From Phialophora verrucosa (Eukaryota; Ascomycota; Eurotiomycetes; Chaetothyriales; Herpotrichiellaceae), in contig MSED01000014.1 of assembly GCA_002099365.1 (NCBI GenBank), positions 806,001 through 870,000 on the forward strand: 64,000 nt of DNA, given 5' to 3'. This document shows positions 21,611 to 32,358 of the stretch, piece by piece. The notes beneath the pieces are model-generated. The model saw nothing but the letters and a program-made list of their open reading frames with translations, searched no databases and was not told where the DNA came from. A program made the position numbers and the translations under genes. Positions within the stretch are counted from its first letter, which is position 1, and the number at the start of each line of letters is the position of its first letter.

Positions 21611-23722
21611 TTTGCCAAGAGTTGATCACAGGGAAATCTGATGTAGGTGGATGTCGGGCCAGCCGAACGAAAGGCGTTGCGCAACGATTAATTATTAGAA
21701 GTGGCTGATATTACAGAGCGGACGGTGGCGAAAGAAGGCGCAAGAAAGGAACGACACAAAGCGCGACTGTGGGAAGGCAGTCGCAGGCGGTGATGGATCG
21801 AGCAACGGGTCGAGATTATTTAAGTCGACGGAGTCAGAGACTAGGCGCCGACACAATCAAGTGGCGACGACAAACTCTGCTTCAAAGGCGGTGGATGAGG
21901 GCGGCGACAAGGAGTTGAGAAAAGTCGGGCGGGTCATGTGACTCGAGGCGGCACGTGACAGTGCTGGGCCGATTCCCTGCCAACCAACCAGCTGCTTCTG
22001 TCCTGGGCGTCGCAAAACTCCTGCACCTCCCACCAGCAAGCGGAGGCGCCAGCAATACAATGTAGTGAGCAGGGAGATGATACGCCGCGGCGACTTGATG
22101 GATGATTGGGGATGAATTGCGGATGAGCGCGTCGATGTTTGATGAAGACGCTTTGTTATGCGACAAGCGCGTCCCAGAAATCCTAGCGGAGTTTAGGGAG
22201 TTAAGATTTGACGGGAGTGTGATGAAGTCGGACGCGGGCTCACGAATTTGCGAAGGGGGCACGGTAAATGAATAAATAGGGTCGGGAACGAGGAGTGCGC
22301 AGAAATCAACTTGCCCTGCGGCGACCCAGCACGCTATGCCAGGGGGTCCCTGCAGACCCCGGGCTCCGTCCAGTCAGAGCTCAGGATTTGGCCGTGCAGA
22401 AGCCGCTAGGCCGCTCTGTGCGCCACCCTTTTTCCGCCATGCATCATCCATCGCTCTGTTGCCCACATCTGACACCTTCGCGTACCTCGGGCCTCCTGCC
22501 TAGCAAATCACAGCCCGCAGCACATCCATTCCACCTCTCCATATTTTTCACAGGTACGAGTACAAACACGCTCTCGTCCTGCTTTCCATCATTCTTTCTC
22601 TTTCCCTTCCAACAACATCCTCCTCCTGCTGCGCAAATAGAGCATTCGGGCCCTGGGACTGCTGGCAGCGATTCGCTTCTGACACAGTATCACCGGGCCG
22701 GTGAGTAGCCGACTACTCATCTTTACCGCACGGGTCGCGGTCACGTGACGGCCGCCGACCATGAGTCATGGAATTTCCAATGGACGGAGAGGTGATAAGG
22801 AAATCTTCGAGAAGCAGTCGTGTCCCGCCATCGTGGCACCTAAAGTATTAGACTGGGAGCATTGTCGCTGGACATTGTTGCGGTTGCCTTTGTTCGTCGG
22901 CGAGTTTGGTATTCCCACTGGAGGTCTGCCCCTGTAGCATAATTTCCGCAAGTTTCCGCCCTGACCGGTCGAGCCGGAAGGGGTATGAATAGCATCCAGG
23001 CAGCCTTGCCTGCGCTCAAAATCTGCCTGCTTCTCAGTATTGCGACATCTCTCACCTTGGGGACCTTCCGGTGTGACAAGTCTAGCATATGTGTCTGTGG
23101 GTGACAATGTCTTTGTGCTGTGAGTAGAGAAGGAACAGTGAAAGAATCGAATTCGGATAGAAACTGAATCACTAATAACTTTGGTGATACAGGGCAGCTG
23201 AACGACCTTGGAAATTGATCCTCTTAAGAACGACAGGCGCAGGGCGCTGTAAAACTTTCGGTCTCAGTCATACCGCAAACAGGCCTCCACGTCGTTGGCG
23301 CCTGTCGCAAAACTTTGGTAACGTGTCAGCGGGTGCCACTCTATGGTAGCGCAGACTCTAGCAGAGATGCTGCACCTGCAGAGGATACCAACTGAAAGCA
23401 AAGGAGGCATGATCAGGATAGAACAAAGGAAGCAAAATTCACATATTCCGAGCAAGTGGCGGCGGACCACCGAAGAGACACTAGACACTTAAAGGGTAAA
23501 GCGCTGAATGCTTCTTCTGTCAGCATGCTCCTCCGTAACTGCGCTTGTTCCCCACATCGCAACTTTTTTCTACTGAGCGACAAATTTTGGGATGAATTCA
23601 CGACGCAAGCGGCAGCAAACTCCAAAAGCATGTCCTCGACCGTTGCTGCCATGTTTTAAGCTTGCATATTGTCTGTGATACTAGCTTCCCCTTTGTTTGA
23701 CCTCCAGGATCCCACCGTCACC
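21611..23722. other. 2.1-kb divergent intergenic region, BDF1/UTP5
   Basis: This lies between two divergent genes and should hold both promoters. Several frames are open here (22295-22708 plus; 22766-23172 minus; 23413-23652 minus), but none shows a domain or convincing codon pattern. The 79-codon minus frame at 23413-23652 begins with an ATG and could be a small protein or 5' exon; support is weak. Confidence 0.4.
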
Positions 23723-26052
23723 ATGGGCCGCAAAGATGGCCAAACGGCTGTCCCCAAGTCGTCGGCCTCTGCGCCTGCCGTGACCGCCGGTACCAATCCT
23801 CGAAATTCGTCGGTGATGAAGTCAGCCTTCGCCCCGTCGCAGTTCCAGCTACATCTATTTGCCTCCGTTATTCAGAGCTTTGACAGTCATCAGCTGCGGA
23901 TACACGACACCATTACAGGTCGGTTGCGAAGTCAACATGAAACCAAATCGAAAATTACGTCGTTGGATTGGGGTTTCTATGGTGCAATATATTGGGAAAG
24001 GCAGCAATCAAAGAAGAAGCGCAAGAGGGAGCAGAATAATAGTGAGGGCGCAGTGGTGGCCTACGGGACAAATACTTCGCAAATCTGCATGTTCTCGCCC
24101 GCCGAAGGCAGAGTGGTTGGGACGCTCTCTGGGGGCCATGAACGAGGCATCAGGGCTTTCAAATTCTCTCCAACCGACTATTCTCAGGCTTGGAGCATAG
24201 GTGAAGATGCAAAGCTCGTGCAATGGGATCTGTCAAAAGACCAACCCATAAGGTCAGTGTCGGGCCCATCACCCGACATTGGATTGCAACTGACAGGAAT
24301 AGGACAATAAACCTTCCAGATCCCACGATTGATCTCCTGGCTTCACCCTGCCAAGTCGCTCCTCAAGTGCTCTGCGCGTCTTCTACACCCTTTACAATCG
24401 ATATCACATCATCCGACGACTTTCGGATAGATCGCTTCGACTCCTTCAAGAACGCCATCCACTCACTCTGCTGGTCGGATGACTCTCGATACTTCCTCGC
24501 GGCAGACCCCGACAGATACATCAATATCTACTCCATCGCTCAGAAGAAACTCGAACGTACACTCGTCACATCCAGCGGAGTCACGGCAATCGACGTCTCA
24601 GTCCCGTCTCAGGACACGCCGGACTTTATGCAACGACAACAAATGCTCTGCGCGATTACAAAAGATGGTGCCGTGGAGCTATTCCCCCACCCATTCGCCG
24701 AGCCCAAGGCGATCAATGGGGACTTGAAATCCAATAGGAAGAACCTCACACGAAAGGCCTCGGCATCCGTCCGCTTGGTCAATCCCGACTCAAAGATAAA
24801 GTCTGTCCCTATTGTCGCAGCATTCTTGCAAGGACCTGACCTTGTCATTGTCTCCGCAGACGGTGGTGTCGATCTAGCCTTCCAGAAGGTGAGATGGCAA
24901 GACGAGGGGAACGGAGAGTTACTATTTGACGGCGTGAAAGACGTGGTGAAAGTGAAGAGTGCGAGTACTCTGAATACTGTCACGCTCAACGGAGTCAAGG
25001 ATACCGGCAGGACGAGGGTTGACGAATCGAGGACTGTGGTCGTCAACGGTGTTGCAGGCGGTCCTTCCGTAGCCGATGCGATAGAGCTCTCAAGCAGTGA
25101 AAGCGAGGATGATGCTGACGAGCAAGAGTCCGGCGACGAAGCATCAATAAAGGAGGACCGCCAGGAGGTTGATGAAAGCGAAGGCGAAGAAGCAGACTTC
25201 GACTCTTCCCCCGGAGCCTCCGACTCAGACGAAGCAATGCCAGACGCCGAAGAAAATGAAGCCCAAGAAGATAAAGAAGAACCCTCCTTCGGCGACCTCC
25301 TCTCCGCCCGGCACCCCACTGAAATCTCTATCCCAGCCGCTCTCCCTGTCGACTCCACAGCCTTAACCATCCCAAAACTACCAGCCATGGCCCTTCCCCC
25401 CGGCATGTCCCTGTCCACGGTACTTACCCAATCGCTCCGCACAAACGATACGTCTCTCCTCGAAGCAGTCCTACATACTACCGACGCCTCGATCGTGAGG
25501 TCCACCATCCAGCGTCTAGACTCCGTTCTCGCCGGCGTTCTTCTGTCGAAACTCGCGGAACGGTTAGCCAGCAGACCCGGACGGTATGGCCACCTAATTA
25601 CCTGGGTGCAGTGGACATGTATCGTGCACGGTGGAGCAATTGCATCCATGCCCGATGTAACCAGCAAGGTTAAGACACTCTATGCGGTGTTGAATGAACG
25701 GATGAGAACGTTGGACGATCTGTTGGTCTTGAAAGGGAAATTAGATCTATTAGACGCACAGGTCCAGTTCCGCAAGTCAGTTGTCGCGCAGAGGGGCGAA
25801 AGGGAAGCAGGCAAGGGCGAACCGGGCGTGATTCTAATTGAAGGGCAAGATAACTGGGACAGCGACGACGATCTGGACGAAGATGGCATCACCAGCAGAC
25901 CAGCCAAGAAGGTGCGCAGGGGCACAGATCTGGAAGATCTCATCGGCGCAAGCGACGAAGATGAAGACGAGGATGAGGATGAAGATGAAGATGACAATAT
26001 CCTCGTCAACGGCGTCGGTCGTCGCACGCTCACATCCGACAATGAGGAACAA

Positions 26053-26090
<38 letters not shown>

Positions 26091-26550
26091 ATCTTCCGAC
26101 GAAGAAGACCGCCATCGCAACGGTACCCGCCTCGTCGACGACGAAGCTTCCGTCTCTTCCGCAGAAGAGTCCGATCCCGACGATGTAGCGCCCTCCCCAC
26201 TCGGGGCTGAATTGTCATCGGCGTCCTCCGTCTCTGGATCTGACGAAGAGAGTGCAGAAGAGGGAGACGAAGACGATGACGAGGAGGACAGTGACCTCGA
26301 CAGCTTCATCAACGACGGGAGCGTGGAGTTCGAGGACGACGAAGGAGACGAGATCAAAGTCCCCGGCGACAGCAGCGAAGACGACAATAACGCCGACGAG
26401 GAGGAAGAAAAGGAAGAGCCAGAACCAACGCTGCTGAAGACCTCGAAATCAACGCCCAAGAAAGACGCTATGGATGTCGATATCCCCCGGACGAAGAGCC
26501 CGTCAAAGTCGGCGAAGAAGGATCGGCCCCAGAAGAAGAACAAGCATTAG
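23723..26550 (+). CDS. UTP5: U3 snoRNP/t-UTP component Utp5 (WDR43-like)
   Basis: Exons 23723-24252 and 24303-26550 give 925 aa. The N-terminal half is a WD40 propeller (e.g. GHERGIRAFKFSPTDYSQAWSIG; IHSLCWSDDSRYFLAADPD). A Utp12 domain lies at about residues 540-670 (LSTVLTQSLRTNDTSLLEAVL ... KLAERLASRPGRYGHLITWVQW). A very acidic Asp/Glu/Ser tail with a pure Asp run ends in a Lys-rich nuclear-type tail (KKDRPQKKNKH). The protein belongs to the t-UTP subcomplex of the small-subunit processome, coupling rDNA transcription with 18S pre-rRNA processing in the nucleolus. The 50-nt intron restores KDQPIRTINLPDPTIDLL. The start fits, as MGRKDGQ follows an untranslated CACCATGG context. Confidence 0.92.
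26053..26090 (+). repeat. (GAC)n trinucleotide repeat coding a poly-Asp run
   Basis: About 12 consecutive GAC codons lie within the acidic tail of UTP5. The repeat is in frame, so slippage would change only the length of the Asp run. Confidence 0.9.
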
Positions 26551-27062
26551 AAGTGTTTCTGCAACGTGCTCTGAGAGACGAAGACGTATGGGAGATTTTT
26601 CGCTTCATTCTCTTGGTGGATGTTGAGGTGAGGGCACGGAATTTGAAAGGTTGAGAATTGTTCGCATGGAGTACGGCCGGGCTGTGCTTCAGGATATTGG
26701 ACGTGGATGAATGTGAATATGACGATCAAAAAAGTGTTAGCAAAGCATAGCGAGGACCTGGGTGACCTGGGTACCAGCGAGCATGAGTATGAGCATCAAA
26801 TATGAGCATCACTGAAGTGGTTTCAATTGTCCAGCGGCGGCATTAAGGCGTAGAAAGCGATGAATAAAATGCATGAACTGCCTAAGAATACTTCTTCCCA
26901 CTCAATTCGATATGGATACACTGACGAGGGTGTTGACTCGAGTGCTGTTATGTAGAGCGACGCTTTGTGTGACTATCGAGTGTTGCATAGACTGATGGTG
27001 CACGTCCTTTTCCAAACAATAAAATGCACTCCCTATTCTCCGTCCTCGCCGTCAATCATCCA
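26551..27062. other. Convergent intergenic region
   Basis: About 0.5 kb between the 3' ends of UTP5 and the APC/C-activator gene. No gene seen; a short local duplication of a GAGCATGAGTATGAGCAT-like phrase occurs near 26780-26812. Confidence 0.5.
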
Positions 27063-29818
27063 TTACCGGATGACATCTTCCCCGTACCCAATCTCATCCA
27101 CGTCGACATAATCACACCAACCTTCAAGCACGCGACTGCCACCGAGCACACCAGGCCGATTTCCCAATCCCCTCCCCTTCTTGCCTTTACTTTTTCCCGC
27201 CCAGATTTCGAAAAACTTGACGGTTTGATCACAGCAGGCGATGATGAGACTGCCTTCCTGCTGCGTACGGCTTGCCCAGGGTTCACCTTCGCTTCGGAGC
27301 TGTCTTCGTTGACCATCGTCGCGTGGTCGTCTCCAAGAGGATAGGCGCGATCGCCCTGTCGGCGTGGGTGGCAACGCTGTTCGGTCCGGGCTAGGAGCTG
27401 GGCTGCGTTGTAGTCGAGGAACAGGGGTGTTCATTGCAGCCGCAGTGCCTCTTCTCCGCTCCGCTTCTCTTCGTCGAACCGCTTCCCATGCAGCAAAGCC
27501 CTCGTTAGACTGAGTTTGTCTCCTAGTCGGAATGGCATCGTTCGGTCCTCCTGGGTAGGGGATTGCCCATAAAGCACGGCCGATCTCACCGTTTTGCTTC
27601 CTCTCCCACGGGATGCTTACTACGCATTCACAACTTGGCCAGCTGAATACAGCAATCCTGATCTCATGCTCGGGCTGTGAATATCCGAATGTTGCAACAA
27701 TTTCCCGCCTCGTTGTACTCCAAACCAGGCTGGTGACTTGTGAGAAGACATTGATGAGCGCCAAAGTAGCTCCCGATCCGGTGTGAAAGAAATGGATTTG
27801 GCGATCATTACTACCCCCTCCGGTGGCCAATAGGTTTGGCTGCCAAGGAGCAAATGCGATTGCTTTGACAGCTGCAAAATGGTAGAATGAATGGATGTGG
27901 ACATTGACTTGACCTGGGATGCTGGGATTGGCCAACGCATTCCGCAATACCGACTGTTGGTGCGGAAGAAGGTTCTGATCTTCGAAGGTCCATCGATTTG
28001 ACCGTGGAGCTCGTCCACGACGCGCCGGGGTCGGCGGCGGTGTTTGAAGCCCCAGGTTCTGTACCGTAGGTGCCTGGACGCCGTCATTCACAGCTCCTTC
28101 GGGGTGTATGGCTCCCGATCTTTCCGGCGAGACAGGCGGCGTGACCCGTATCCCGGCCCGGTTCTGAGCCGTGGCGGCGGCATATCCGACAACAATCTGA
28201 GAGAACGACCTTTGGACCGCTGTACGAAGAAAGACCTCTGGATCGAACAATAGCGCTCAATTGTCATTGCCACCAGAAACAAACCTGTTTCCATCCGGAG
28301 ACCAAGACAGACCGCAGATGTTCTGGCTGTGAGCGTCGAGTTTCGCCAACAAGGTCATCGACCCTGTACCAAATTCCGGCCACTCCAGCGAATAGTAATA
28401 TATCTTGCCGGAGTCGTCGCCAACAAGCAAGTCCTCACAAGAGGTCATCCCAGTTCCAGTAATGTCTGGTCGTCTCGTTTCAATTGGCTTGAAGGCAACA
28501 CACGAAGCTGCACACGAGTGAGGTGCATCGAATCGTGGTTTTGGTTCCAGCAAGCTCCATAGCGTGACGCTGCCGTTGTTGCGGGCGACTGCCAGGATGG
28601 CTTTGCCACCTACCTCAGATGAGAATGCTAAAGAAGTCACAAAGTTGGCTAATCGTACCGGAGCCAGGGGAGGGTATCGCACTCCATATTTCTCTGTCCA
28701 TAGGTAAACCTTTTGGCCCAATGCTACCGCCAGGGTGTGATAAGTATAGCTATAGGCGAGAATGGAGCAGTAATAGTCATCCTTGAGATTGGGGGCGTCG
28801 AGAACTCTGAAGGGCACCGTAGGAACTGCCTTTTCGCTGCGGAGTAGCTCGTCCTTCTTCGGGGAGACTGCTGCATGTCAGCACGAATGGTGGACGGTGA
28901 TGGTGAGCGCCACTTACAAGGTGACCCGGCTGCTCGTATCCAGGCACCGTTTGTCCAGATGAATGGACTTTGTTCATGATTTGGTGCCTCGTTGGAGATG
29001 ATGTTGTGCATGAGAATTCGACTTGCCTGGTCGATGTCGAGAGCCAGAGCGAGGCGGCGTTCATGAGCCACGACCTTGTCGTCGTTGGTGGCCTCATCCA
29101 GAAACGAAGCTGTATGGAGTGGAGCGGTGGTACCGCTGGCCAACAAGCGACCTGACCCAGAAGGGATGCCCTGCAACTGGCCAAGTTGCAGAGACAAGCC
29201 CCCTCCGACAGTCCAAAAGCCACCGCTGATCTGACGGAGGGTCCTTGTAGCTATCCTCGCATCAAGGTGAGCAGGAGTGGCATCTCTTCCGTGAACAAAG
29301 GACGGGACGTAGTGAGGAGGACGGAGATTGTAGGCATTCCGCGCGTTTGTTTGCCGATTCAAGGAGAGCGATCTACTCTCGCTCACAGAGTGGAACGGGT
29401 CAATAATATTGTCTCTCCGTCGTTCATTTCGTTCGCGGCCCCGGAGTAAGACCGGGGGCTTGCTGCTCTGGTAGGATTCTCGTCTGTCGACATGGAATGG
29501 TCGCTGAGGGATAAAGCGATCAGGCGACGTGAACTGAGCTCGTGATCGGACTGGGCTCCCAGCACTGACGCTTCGTCTTTCCTATAGACGTGACCGCTTT
29601 CTCGGAGGTGTCAACGAGGGATGATCTTCAGACAAGAGCTTGGACGTGGATTGGTGCTGAGGCGCTTGTCGAAGCAGTGGGCGTCCTCTCGAGGGAGAAT
29701 AGTGACGTCTGAATGCAGGACCGCCAGCATGCTCAACAACATGGCTCACTATTTCGAAGCGAGGAGGCGGTACCAGTGCTAGAGTCGATGAGCCTGTGCT
29801 GAAGCTTTCACTGCTCAT
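27063..29818 (-). pseudogene. AMA1: Meiotic APC/C activator (Ama1/Cdc20-Fizzy family), interrupted by two in-frame stops
   Basis: The minus-strand reading frame starts at the ATG at 29816-29818 (MSSESFSTGSSTLALVPPP). It meets TAG at 29582-29584, then continues open through FTSPDRFIPQR, a C-box (DR[FY]IPxR) that docks Cdc20-family proteins on the APC/C. An intron (donor 28917; acceptor 28871 or 28868) leads to PKKDELLRSEKAVPTVPFR and the WD40 propeller (VLDAPNLKDDYYCSILAYS, ICGLSWSPDGNRFVSGGNDN). The frame then hits TGA at 28257-28259 and continues ALLFDPEVFLR to the normal stop at 27063. The first stop could be removed by a 168-nt intron (GTGAGC...CTATAG, in phase), but its interior is free of other stops. 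No splice sites rescue the second. An intact gene would be a meiosis-type activator of ubiquitin-dependent proteolysis. I call it a probable pseudogene; readthrough or a base-call error are alternatives. Confidence 0.75.
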
Positions 29819-30309
29819 TGGGGAGGCCTTTTATGCGAAAGAGGCGGCGCAGATGCCCCTTGCAGGAACCTTCGCACAGAGACCGGCTGTTTCAGACCGA
29901 AGGTCGCAGAAGCAATAAAACTTTCGGTCGGTCAAGGAATGCTCGCTGGTGTGCAGTCGGAAATCATCCTGGAACCTCGCGGAAAAGAGGACAGAACCCT
30001 GACAACCGGCGAATATGCAGGCTTGGTCTGGGTAGGCCTTTGGATGTGTACTGTATCTATGTAAGGAGCTGGTCGTCCCCTGTCTATGCTGTATGGTTAG
30101 TATGGATGTTGGGCATTTGAGGTGAGAAATAATGATTATGTGCTGCCTGGAGTTTTGGTTGATCTAGATGCCTTCCTGCCCTCATTTCCGCTGCTCTTTC
30201 ACCTCACCTCATCCTTTCATCATCCTCACCCATCGCAACTTCCACATTCTTGCCAATGCCAGACCCTCCATTGACCGGGCCGACAATCTGCGTAAAATAA
30301 GGTTCAATA
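29819..30309. other. Divergent intergenic region, AMA1-like/BET4
   Basis: About 0.5 kb that should carry both divergent promoters. A CT-rich stretch near 30170-30240 precedes the BET4 start. No gene seen. Confidence 0.5.
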
Positions 30310-31579
30310 ATGTCGAGTGTAAGGAATGGACGTGCGCTTTTCGGTCGCTCAGTGTTAATATCGCAGATAGCATGGTGTCCCACGGACCGCTATGCGGGAG
30401 GAGCGAACAGCAGAAGCACGGCAGAAGGAGCTGAAAGAAATCACCCGGTATCACCAGCTCGTGGAGGAAGTTAATACCAAGGTTGTTATTGTTCGATAAT
30501 ACGCGCTCGACTAGATGATGCTGATGATGATCTGGCTAAGGTTGCTTCAAGGAAGTACACGCCAGAGTTGCTTCAGAAGACGGCGGAACTTTTGAAGAAG
30601 AACCCAGAGTACTACACCGTCTGGAACCACCGCCGGCGCATCTACGTGAACGAGTTCGAAGATCTTGCGAGACAAGCATCGATGAAGGAAATAGACGAAG
30701 ACAACCGAATCAACCAGGTGCTCGATATTATTCAACTGGACCTGCAATTCCTTTTCCCTCTGCTGCTCAAATTCCCCAAGTGCTACTGGATATGGAACCA
30801 CAGGCTATGGCTCCTAGAACAAGCCACGATCCTTGTGCCAGCGATCAAAGCCCGGAAGCTATGGGAGGAGGAGCTTGGGTTGGTGGGCAAAATGCTCAGT
30901 CGTGACAGCCGCAACTTCCATGGCTGGGGTTATCGACGGACAGTGGTACAGAATCTGGAGAGCTCAGCGTTGCAGGGACAAAGCATGGCACGACCAGAAT
31001 TTGACTACACCAAGAAGATGATTGGGACAAATCTCTCCAATTTCTCTGCCTGGCATAACCGGACGAAGCTCATCCTCCGAATTTTAGACGAGCAGAGTGC
31101 AAGTGACCAGGAGCGAGAAAATATGCTGAACGAAGGTGGGCCGCTTCACTCCTCAAGGTCACTCATACTTACTCACTGTTCGTTTAGAGCTTGAGTTGAT
31201 CCACAAGGCCCTGTTCGACCCGTATGACCAGTCACTATGGTTCTACCACCAGAATCTCATGTGCACGTTTGACCCAGATCTGGCAGCCAAGAGCATGGCA
31301 CCTAATCTTTCAAAAGAGCAGCGATTAGAGTATATCGCCGCCGAACGTGAGTACATTGAGGAGGTTTTGGAGGATGCGCAAGATTGCAAGTGGCCATACC
31401 AGGCCTTGATTGAGTGCGCGCTCTTAGAAGGCAAGTTGAAGTCGAGGCTTGGGGAGGACGACGGCCTCAAGGTGAGAGAGTGGTTGCAGACGCTGAAGAC
31501 TCTCGATTCTCTGAGGAAGGGCAGATGGAATGACATGGAGCAGCAGCTTGCAATCAAACTGACTGAGGTGGAACGATGA
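30310..31579 (+). CDS. BET4: Rab geranylgeranyltransferase (GGTase II) alpha subunit
   Basis: Predicted exons are 30310-30318, 30371-30481, 30541-31135 and 31188-31579, giving 368 aa, the usual Bet4 length. The 9-nt first exon (MSS) joins HGVPR, the conserved fungal Bet4 start. Protein prenyltransferase alpha repeats are visible as EYYTVWNHRRRI, KCYWIWNHRLWLL, NFHGWGYRRTVV, NFSAWHNRTKLI and SLWFYHQNLM. With the Bet2 beta subunit and the REP protein the enzyme adds geranylgeranyl groups to Rab GTPases for membrane trafficking. The second intron (30482-30540) has a weaker GTTGTT donor; it was chosen because it joins VNTK to VASRKYTPELL in phase. The other junctions are clear. The last exon joins ELELIHKALFDPYDQ. 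Confidence 0.9.
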
Positions 31580-32358
31580 TGACAAGGCCTCACGGGCCTG
31601 CCGTAGAGTCTATCGAAGATGAAACAGACCTTTCCTTGGCCCCTGGAAAAGGAGCCGCAAAGCTTCCCGGCTTGGGCTGCAGGCCCCTTTCCGGCACAGC
31701 CAAACAATCCAAGCGCACCCAGGGGGCCGGGAGAGGCTAGGCCATAGAGTTGGGGCTCGTGCCTGTGGCTCTCGAGCTAAACACGCCTCCTTTGGAAACT
31801 GACATGGGCGAGGACAGGCTTAAGTAGAACTTAACCCGCGCACGATGCATAATCCTGTGACACGGCCGAGTTGAAATGTTGGCAACACGGAAGAATGGAC
31901 AGTTGTCGCGTTCCGAAGCTTGTGTGTCTCGAACTTACCGCGTAATTCCTCACGGATATCTGAAACCTGTCTCTCGAGCACGAGATCCCGAGCCAGATCT
32001 GGTGTCGATCATTCTTTCCGCTAGCTGCAACTATTAAGATTTTTGGTGATCATCAACAAGTGACCACCTCCCACCGCACCTCCAGCCGGGAAACAGCGAG
32101 CGAGATTAACAGCAGCCCTCACCTTCCTATCCATCACCAAGTGACGAGCCACACCACCTTGAAATCGTCGGGTCTACTCCCCCTTCTACGGAGCCGAGTC
32201 TACTCTCGCGTTCCTTTCCACCCATCGTTCCTACGACCAAACGAATCATCCGACTCTCCGGCAATAAGCCAAGAAAACAACCTTTGTTGCCATACTAGGT
32301 CGACGTCGTTGGATGGGCGAGAATACGAGCATGCCTGGTCGCTGCTGAGGGCATCAAA
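31580..32358. other. Intergenic, no gene seen
   Basis: About 0.8 kb between BET4 and the TBC-domain gene. It holds the BET4 3' UTR and, on the right, a long CT-rich leader/promoter of the TBC gene. Confidence 0.5.

Noticed and set aside
22295..22708. 137-codon plus frame upstream of UTP5
   Set aside because: Pro/Ser-rich without any domain, no good start context; likely chance in a CT-rich promoter region.
23413..23652. 79-codon minus frame starting 70 bp from the UTP5 ATG
   Set aside because: Begins with ATG and could be real, but it has no recognisable similarity or splice partner; kept only as a note.
25680..26543. 287-codon Ser-rich minus frame opposite UTP5
   Set aside because: It is the antisense of the Asp/Glu-rich tail (GAC/GAA read as Ser/Val codons), not a gene.
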